DNA of 48,420 nucleotides from Oscillatoria salina IIICB1 (lineage in GTDB: Bacteria; Cyanobacteriota; Cyanobacteriia; Cyanobacteriales; SIO1D9), in the NCBI RefSeq assembly GCF_020144665.1, contig NZ_JAAHBQ010000047.1:1-48420 (forward strand), given 5' to 3'. Of the stretch, positions 43,633-48,420 are shown one piece after another. Under the pieces are notes generated by a model that saw only the letters and a list, made by a program, of their open reading frames with translations, made no database searches and was not told the DNA's origin. Position numbers and translations under genes: made by a program. Numbering within the stretch: the stretch's first letter is position 1; each line of letters opens with the position of its first letter.

Positions 43633-44231
43633 AGTATCTACCTCTGTTGTTAATTTTTTGTTTAGTTTTATTGCTTTCTGTAAATTAATATAACAATTAC
43701 TTGCAAAAGTGTCAAGAGATAAGTAAAGGTCATTGAGTTGATGAGCGCGATCGCACATTCGCTCCAGATATGGCAAAATTAGGATACCGAGCAGGATTGT
43801 TGCCGCAGCCACCAGCTAGAAAGCATCAGCGAGATTCGATGGGAACTCAGGAAACCCTAAATACCCTGTAAATCTACTACCTATGTGCGACAATAATCGA
43901 CCAGCAGCAAGAATTCAGATCTTGTATCTGGGTTAGGGTAGCCAAGAAAAAAATTTGTCTTTGAGCATCAAAATAGTTGAGTTAGGAGTTATGCTCAAAC
44001 AGCGATTTCTAACTGTAGTGAGTAAAATATTGCAGTCTTATTTTGGTAGTTAATCTTCATCTCCCTAGCCGCAAACCCCCGATTTAACCCCAGCCTAAAT
44101 GAAAAAACAAAACTTCAAAAACTAGATAATTTTCCGGGTGGAATCCATCTTTGGTTGTAAGCAAAGATAGATAGGAGCGACAATTTCTGGCGTTCTCTAC
44201 TGTTGAAATTTTCATTTAGAATCAGAAACTT
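43633..44231. other. Intergenic region with psb35-like promoter, otherwise empty
   Basis: About 600 bp between two divergent genes. The part next to 43632 holds the ribosome-binding site and presumably the promoter of the Psb35-like gene. The remainder shows only AT-rich sequence and two HIP1-like sites. No open frame with coding character, RNA fold or strong repeat was found. Confidence 0.45.
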
Positions 44232-44486
44232 ATGCTGTCAATCAAAGGCACATTCCGTGATGGGATCGTTCAACCAAACGAATATGTTGAAAGTTACAAT
44301 GGACAAGAGGTTATTATCACTTTTTTGGAAACAGATCGCCCTCCCGAACCCCCCGAAAATAACTCAGATTTTGAAGCATTAATGCAGTTGATTGAAGATT
44401 TTGCTATTGAGAGGAAAATTGCTGAACTTGCCCAGCAGCATGATCGCTATTTTTATGGTATGCCTCATGTGGAATACGATGCTTAA
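44232..44486 (+). CDS. Small antitoxin-like protein (DUF104/AF2212-like N-terminus)
   Basis: An 84-residue protein. It begins MLSIKGTFRDGIVQPNEYVE, then GQEVIITFLETD, like the beta-rich N-terminus of DUF104/AF2212-type antitoxins, which pair with PIN-domain toxins. The C-terminal half is acidic and helical (DFEALMQLIEDFAIERKIAE), the usual toxin-binding region. No PIN toxin gene follows: the next 85 bp reach the convergent unknown gene through a palindrome. It may be an orphan antitoxin or a small protein of other role. There is no obvious Shine-Dalgarno. Confidence 0.6.
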   Translation: MLSIKGTFRDGIVQPNEYVESYNGQEVIITFLETDRPPEPPENNSDFEALMQLIEDFAIERKIAELAQQHDRYFYGMPHVEYDA

Positions 44487-44541
44487 ATGAGAGTTTAACG
44501 GTTGGCAATTTTCCCAATTTTAACCATTTCAGCAGTTATGT

Positions 44542-44566
44542 AGAGACGTGGCAACCTACGTCTCTT
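44542..44566. terminator. Palindromic element between convergent genes
   Basis: AGAGACGT (44542-44549) and ACGTCTCT (about 44558-44565) form an 8-bp stem around GGCAACCT. It lies between the small antitoxin-like gene and the 364-residue unknown gene. It resembles the hairpin at 33675-33695, suggesting a common small repeat used as a two-way terminator. Confidence 0.55.
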
Positions 44567-44571
44567 ACTAC

Positions 44572-45666
44572 TTAAATTAATTGTAAATCTTGCAGCGATC
44601 GCTCGAAAGCAGCCGTTTCTAAATCTATCTGTAATGAGCTTTGAATATTGGGATTTACTGTCACATCATCTACAGTATAAATATTGACAAAACCCCAGAA
44701 AACTGCTCTAATTTCTACTTCTCTTGGCACTAACTCAATATATTTTTTTAAGTTTCCCGGACTAATATTTAATTCTACATCGATACGGTGGTAATTTCCT
44801 ACATTCACAAAGCCAAACATCTTGACATTAATTTGCGATTTTTCTTGACTAATTGCTTCTTTTATGGTACGTATACCAGTGTCAATAAGGGTTTCTAGGT
44901 AACTAGGATCGGTTAAATTTTGCTGGTATAAATCCAGTAGTCGGGCTAAAGTTTCTTCGTCTTGCTGAGAGCAAATTTCGCTGACATTAATACCTAATTT
45001 ATCTTCATCGATCGTCGATTGTAACAGCGCGATCGCGTGGGATTGCCAATCTTTTTTTGTAATTTCATCTGCGACATCTATTTGTTTATAGTTTGACAGC
45101 AGCTTATCTATATTTGTAACTTGTTTGGCACCAGTTTGGAAAAGAGTTTCTCGTAGATTATAGCGAAATTCTCCCAAAGGATTTAACCACCACCAAATTC
45201 TGCGGATAGGGGATTTTCTGGATAAATGTTTGCCTTGATTCCAGCACTTTTTCAGTTCTTGATTTTGCAGATAGCACTGAAAAATAAGAATTTGCCAGTA
45301 AGGTAATTGAACCAACAATTTTCCCGCCGAAAAACTCAGATTTGATTTAATAGCTTGTTTGACTTGAATTTCTACTTCATACAATTGAAAAATACTCGTT
45401 CTTTGACCATTAATAGCTATGTGAAAATCGCGCAGAAATTTAGCAACAGCCTCTATTTGTTTTTTCAGAATTGCTTGAATGGAATTTAAATCAATTTCGT
45501 CTTCCCCAGTAACATAAATTTCGTAAACTGATTCAAGAGGAACAATTTTGCTTGAGGTGACTTGTCTCCGAGTTAATGCTGCATCAATTTCAGCGTTGAA
45601 GTTACTTAAAACTTTCTTCGCATAGTCAGCTAATAGTTTTGAATTTCCCCGCGCAGTATTAGACAT
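44572..45666 (-). CDS. Uncharacterised protein, 364 residues
   Basis: I do not recognise this family. The N-terminus is helical (NSKLLADYAKKVLSNFNAEI). A middle segment RKSPIRRIWWWLNPLGEFRY is strikingly Arg/Trp-rich. The C-terminal third alternates short beta strands (INVKMFGFVNVGNYHRIDVE, VEIRAVFWGFVNIYTVDDVT). No signal peptide is obvious. The WWW segment could be a membrane-surface contact. It starts 23 bp after the stop of the sugar-type permease and is likely co-transcribed. The link between the two is unclear. The start is ATG 45666. The function cannot be assigned. Confidence 0.7.
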   Translation of the reverse strand: MSNTARGNSKLLADYAKKVLSNFNAEIDAALTRRQVTSSKIVPLESVYEIYVTGEDEIDLNSIQAILKKQIEAVAKFLRDFHIAINGQRTSIFQLYEVEIQVKQAIKSNLSFSAGKLLVQLPYWQILIFQCYLQNQELKKCWNQGKHLSRKSPIRRIWWWLNPLGEFRYNLRETLFQTGAKQVTNIDKLLSNYKQIDVADEITKKDWQSHAIALLQSTIDEDKLGINVSEICSQQDEETLARLLDLYQQNLTDPSYLETLIDTGIRTIKEAISQEKSQINVKMFGFVNVGNYHRIDVELNISPGNLKKYIELVPREVEIRAVFWGFVNIYTVDDVTVNPNIQSSLQIDLETAAFERSLQDLQLI

Positions 45667-45689
45667 AAACTAACATTACTTAAATTTGT

Positions 45690-46583
45690 TTAATAATTTT
45701 CTTTCTCTTCTGACGTAATTTTGAGTTGAAAATAAACCAAAATTAAAGCAATTAATAATAACACAGTCGCTGCCGCAGCCGCATAGCCAAAATCAAAACG
45801 AGCAAAAGCCTCTTGATAAATATAATAAACCAAAATGTTAGTCGAATTTAGGGGACCTCCACCTGTAATAATATAAACTTGCTCAAAGCTACGGAGAGTA
45901 AAAATAGCTGTGGTTACGATCGCAAAAACTAAACTAGGTCGTAATCCTGGTAAAGTAATATACCAAAATTTTTGCCATCCATTGGCACCATCTAATTCTG
46001 CGGCTTCGTAACGAGACTGAGGAATAGTTTGCAAACCTGCTAAAAAAACTACCATATTAAAGCCAATTTGTTTCCAGATAGTTAACAAAATTATTACAGG
46101 CATTGCCCAAATTGTACTATTTAACCAAGGAATAGGTTCCCAGCCGAAATTAATCAGAAAATTATTGACAGGTCCTTGGTTTTGAAATAGCCACCGAAAT
46201 CCTAAACCAACAGCAACTAATGAAGTTATTGAAGGAAGAAAATAAGCAGTACGCAATACACCTCGTAAAGCGATAGATTGATTTAAAAGAGATGCTAGGG
46301 CTAAGGGAATAATCAAACTGGGAACAACTGTAGCAATGGTAAAATAAGTAGTGTTACCCAAAACTTGCCAAAAGTCGGGATTGACAATTAAACGTAAATA
46401 ATTCCGCAAACCAATCCATTGAATACCTGTTGAGGAAAAACTACCAGTGGTAAAACTTAGTCCTAATAGATAAGCTATGGGAAAAAAGAGAAAAATTCCT
46501 AGGAAAATAAGTGCGGGTGCGAGGAAAATCCAAGCTGCAATTGTATCTCGATCTAAAAAAGATTTAAAATCTGGTTTGAGCAT
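45690..46583 (-). CDS. Sugar-type ABC transporter permease (MalF/UgpA family)
   Basis: A 297-residue inner-membrane permease from ATG 46583. There are six hydrophobic helices, the first AAWIFLAPALIFLGIFLFFP typical of carbohydrate uptake permeases. The EAA loop EAAELDGANGWQKFWYITLP contacts the ATPase. The final helices include FDFGYAAAAATVLLLIALIL. A longer frame to 46661 overlaps the divergent purN and is rejected. No second permease, solute-binding protein or ATPase lies nearby, as often in cyanobacteria where parts are scattered. The substrate is probably a sugar or polyol phosphate, but it cannot be identified. It diverges from purN by 82 bp. Confidence 0.88.
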   Translation of the reverse strand: MLKPDFKSFLDRDTIAAWIFLAPALIFLGIFLFFPIAYLLGLSFTTGSFSSTGIQWIGLRNYLRLIVNPDFWQVLGNTTYFTIATVVPSLIIPLALASLLNQSIALRGVLRTAYFLPSITSLVAVGLGFRWLFQNQGPVNNFLINFGWEPIPWLNSTIWAMPVIILLTIWKQIGFNMVVFLAGLQTIPQSRYEAAELDGANGWQKFWYITLPGLRPSLVFAIVTTAIFTLRSFEQVYIITGGGPLNSTNILVYYIYQEAFARFDFGYAAAAATVLLLIALILVYFQLKITSEEKENY

Positions 46584-46665
46584 GGTTATCTTTCTTTTGG
46601 GGTAGCTATTCGTCAAGTTTAACTTGGTTATCGATGTCAGAGAGTTAGAAAAATTAAGCAAAATT

Positions 46666-47316
46666 ATGGATCAGCAAAATTATTTAATTTCGCCTAGTTT
46701 AAGTTTAGAACAATTAAATTTAGATCCGCCTGTAAAGTTAGGAATTATGGCTTCTGGTAATGGAAGCAATTTTGAAGCATTAATTCAAGCGATCGCGGAT
46801 GGCAAGCTTAGGGCTGTAATTCCCCTTTTGATTTACAATAATCCAGGGGCTAAGGTGGCGGCAAGGGCGCAACTTTGGGGTGTCCCGGCAATTTTACTCA
46901 ATCACCGTGATTTTTCCCGTCGCGAAGATTTAGACCGCAAAATTGTGGAAAAATTTCAAGAAGCTGGGGTAGAATTAATTGTTATGGCTGGTTGGATGCG
47001 GGTGGTTACTCCGGTGTTACTTGATGCTTTTCCTGGTAAAATTGTTAATATTCATCCGAGTTTACTACCTAGTTTTAAAGGTGTTCGGGCGGTAGAGCAA
47101 GCTTTAGCTGCTAATGTGAAAATTACTGGCTGTACTGCTCATTTGGTAAGTTTAGAAGTGGATAGTGGGAAAATTCTGCTTCAAGCGGCTGTCCCGATTT
47201 TACCTAATGATACTGCTGAAACTCTCCACAAACGGATTCAAATTCGGGAACATCAAATTTTACCACAAGCGATCGCGATCGCAACTCAAGAAAGTCGTCA
47301 GCGCGAGTTTAATTAA
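46666..47316 (+). CDS. purN: Phosphoribosylglycinamide formyltransferase
   Basis: A 216-residue enzyme transferring a formyl group from 10-formyl-THF to GAR in purine synthesis. The signature KLGIMASGNGSNFEALIQAI is near residue 25. The catalytic Asn and His are in NIHPSLLPSFKGVRAVEQAL. The catalytic Asp is in GCTAHLVSLEVDSGKILLQA. The start is ATG 46666. Upstream TTG 46624 would add 14 residues unlike the family and leave only 40 bp to the divergent permease start. Length fits PurN with a short N-terminal extension. No purine operon is adjacent. Confidence 0.95.
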   Translation: MDQQNYLISPSLSLEQLNLDPPVKLGIMASGNGSNFEALIQAIADGKLRAVIPLLIYNNPGAKVAARAQLWGVPAILLNHRDFSRREDLDRKIVEKFQEAGVELIVMAGWMRVVTPVLLDAFPGKIVNIHPSLLPSFKGVRAVEQALAANVKITGCTAHLVSLEVDSGKILLQAAVPILPNDTAETLHKRIQIREHQILPQAIAIATQESRQREFN

Positions 47317-47394
47317 TCAAAACGATTATTGCGAAAAATTTCTAATAAATTCGCCTTACCTACAAGTTATTTTAGTAACAGAATTAACTAGCTA

Positions 47395-47670
47395 TCAGTA
47401 TAACAAGAGATAGTCAAGGGTTTCTTGTTGGATTTTCCAATCTCGGTTAAATCTACCAATAAATTCATCTTTTACCCAGGTGAATAATTTTGTTGCTTCT
47501 GTATCGAAATTATGAGGATATTTTTGTAGATAACTATCAATTGTTTGCAAATCTTTCTCCAACAACCAAAAAGCTATTTCGTAAGGTTGGATCCCAATTT
47601 GCCTAATTCTAGCAGTAAATTGAAATAAGTTTGCTTTGTCTTGGTCTGACAAACCCATTTTTACTCTCAT
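47395..47670 (-). CDS. Small uncharacterised helical protein
   Basis: A 91-residue protein, MRVKMGLSDQDKANLFQFTA at the start, with IGIQPYEIAFWLLEKDLQTI and FTWVKDEFIGRFNRDWKIQQ further on. It is probably all helical and soluble, with no cysteine. Either ATG 47670 or the ATG at 47658 (MGLSDQ) may start it, the latter having GAGAGT just upstream. It is convergent with purN, about 80 bp apart. I do not recognise the family. The composition and the ribosome-binding site candidate make it likely to be real. Confidence 0.6.
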   Translation of the reverse strand: MRVKMGLSDQDKANLFQFTARIRQIGIQPYEIAFWLLEKDLQTIDSYLQKYPHNFDTEATKLFTWVKDEFIGRFNRDWKIQQETLDYLLLY

Positions 47671-48038
47671 AAGTAACTTTGATTGAACTTATAATTTATC
47701 AAAAAGCCTTAGCTTTTTCTTTTCTTAATTATATTTTAATATTTGACTTTTGTAAATTAAGATTAAGTTAATTAACCGTCAATTATTGATTATTTGTTGA
47801 CTAAATTCTGCTCAAGTTGAATCGAATCACCGAAGAATAATAGAAGAATATCTGTTAATTTAAAGCAAATCGGTAATCATTAACTATTGTTTAGATAATT
47901 AAACATAAATTAAAATAGCTCGAAAAAAGCTAAAACATAGCTGCGAGTGGGATAGCAGCGAGATTGTTTGTTATCTGTCTGGGAGCAGAAAAAAATTAAT
48001 TTCGTCAAAGATTAAGTAAAATATATCTGAGCCTTAAG
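47671..48038. other. AT-rich intergenic region, nothing assignable
   Basis: About 368 bp between divergent genes. It is strongly AT-rich (TTAAGATTAAGTTAATTAAC near 47755) with no clear palindrome, RNA fold or open frame. It should contain promoters for both flanking genes, which cannot be placed reliably. Confidence 0.4.
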
Positions 48039-48420
48039 ATGACGATTGATTTACGAAAAGTAGCGATCGCTACAGCATTAGTTAGTATTGTCGGCATTGG
48101 GATTAATTTATGGTACGATGCGATCGCCAGAAACACATTAACCGACAAATCAAGTAAAGAAGTAACCTTAGCTTCCATCCCCGATGTTGTGAAACAGCAA
48201 TATCGACAAGACGCAGCCAAACTAGCATTGCGAATAATTTTAGCTGAAAATTCCTCAGCCGCCACCGAAATTGACTTACCTACGGATTTAGTCGAGAAAT
48301 TGTCTCAAAGTTTACTCGCAGTGTATCAAACTAATTCACCTGCTCGCAATGCAGTCGTGGAAACCTACAACATTCATACCGCCCCCAATCCTGATTCAGT
48401 GATAGTCGATCTTGACACTA
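48039..48420 (+). CDS. Uncharacterised exported/membrane protein, 3' end cut by window edge
   Basis: ATG 48039 opens a frame that runs to the window end (127 codons). It begins MTIDLRKVAIATALVSIVGI, a single N-terminal membrane helix or signal sequence, then a soluble part with SIPDVVKQQYRQDAAKLALR and IDLPTDLVEKLSQSLLAVYQ. It continues to DSVIVDLDT at the cut. Codon use matches the surrounding cyanobacterial genes and it carries HIP1-type sites (48062-48069). The family is not recognised. The pattern suggests an extracytoplasmic protein anchored in the membrane. Confidence 0.7.
   Translation, partial: MTIDLRKVAIATALVSIVGIGINLWYDAIARNTLTDKSSKEVTLASIPDVVKQQYRQDAAKLALRIILAENSSAATEIDLPTDLVEKLSQSLLAVYQTNSPARNAVVETYNIHTAPNPDSVIVDLDT

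Noticed and set aside
43633..43812. N-terminal extension of the Psb35-like protein to 136 residues
   Set aside because: The extension has no family-like sequence, and a clear AGAGGTAG site precedes the internal ATG 43632 that starts the conserved helix.

Overview
The window reads as chromosomal DNA from a cyanobacterium. The palindrome GCGATCGC (HIP1) recurs throughout. There are photosynthesis-related genes: glutamate-1-semialdehyde aminomutase for the C5 tetrapyrrole route, a CrtH-like carotenoid enzyme, and a small protein resembling Psb35. There are also typical cyanobacterial families: a CHAT-TPR protein, DUF928, CHASE2 cyclase, kinase-NACHT, a PEP-CTERM protein and a filamentous-haemagglutinin-type exoprotein. 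Genus cannot be fixed from sequence reading alone. No IS element, CRISPR array, rRNA or prophage was seen. One tRNA-Val(GAC) is present.

Layout. 1-1162 holds a truncated MFS transporter (minus). It diverges from a Rieske oxygenase (1362-2483). 2714-6310 is a three-gene run: a serine-palmitoyltransferase-like PLP enzyme, a GNAT protein of the bacterial ceramide synthase type, and an NAD-dependent reductase of the CerR type. Together these are the three core steps of bacterial ceramide synthesis, in pathway order. 6311-17678 (minus) is a RiPP-like secretion operon. In transcription order it contains a protein with a GG-type leader and a C-terminal S74 self-cleaving chaperone domain, a fused E1-like/YcaO cyclodehydratase, a CHASE2 adenylate cyclase, an HlyD-type adaptor and a 1622-residue exporter that fuses the two NHLM-type ABC transporters. 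17983-27638 is a surface/secretion block: a TPS exoprotein with 264-bp internal repeats, a zincin with PEP-CTERM anchor, a CHAT-TPR protein, about 1 kb of tandemly duplicated non-coding repeats, and a DUF928 protein (minus).

27838-29382 (minus) is a CrtISO/CrtH-like oxidoreductase. 29634-31533 is a tight, AT-rich three-gene operon headed by a TIGR04255-family protein, with no HIP1 sites, which looks acquired. Next come tRNA-Val, a DprA-like Rossmann protein, a MAPEG protein, YajQ, a 1080-residue kinase-cyclase-NACHT-membrane fusion, an aldo/keto reductase, HemL, an FkbM methyltransferase, HisIE, an AAA-GGDEF protein, a Psb35-like protein, a small antitoxin-like protein, an unknown 364-residue protein with a sugar-type ABC permease, PurN, and a final protein cut by the window end.

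The two best leads are the putative ceramide operon and the RiPP-like operon. In the latter, the only visible candidate substrate carries both a cleavable leader and an auto-cleaving C-terminal S74 domain with an intact Ser77/Lys82 pair, which predicts release of a core of about 45 residues. All calls rest on reading the sequence and on family knowledge. No database search was run.
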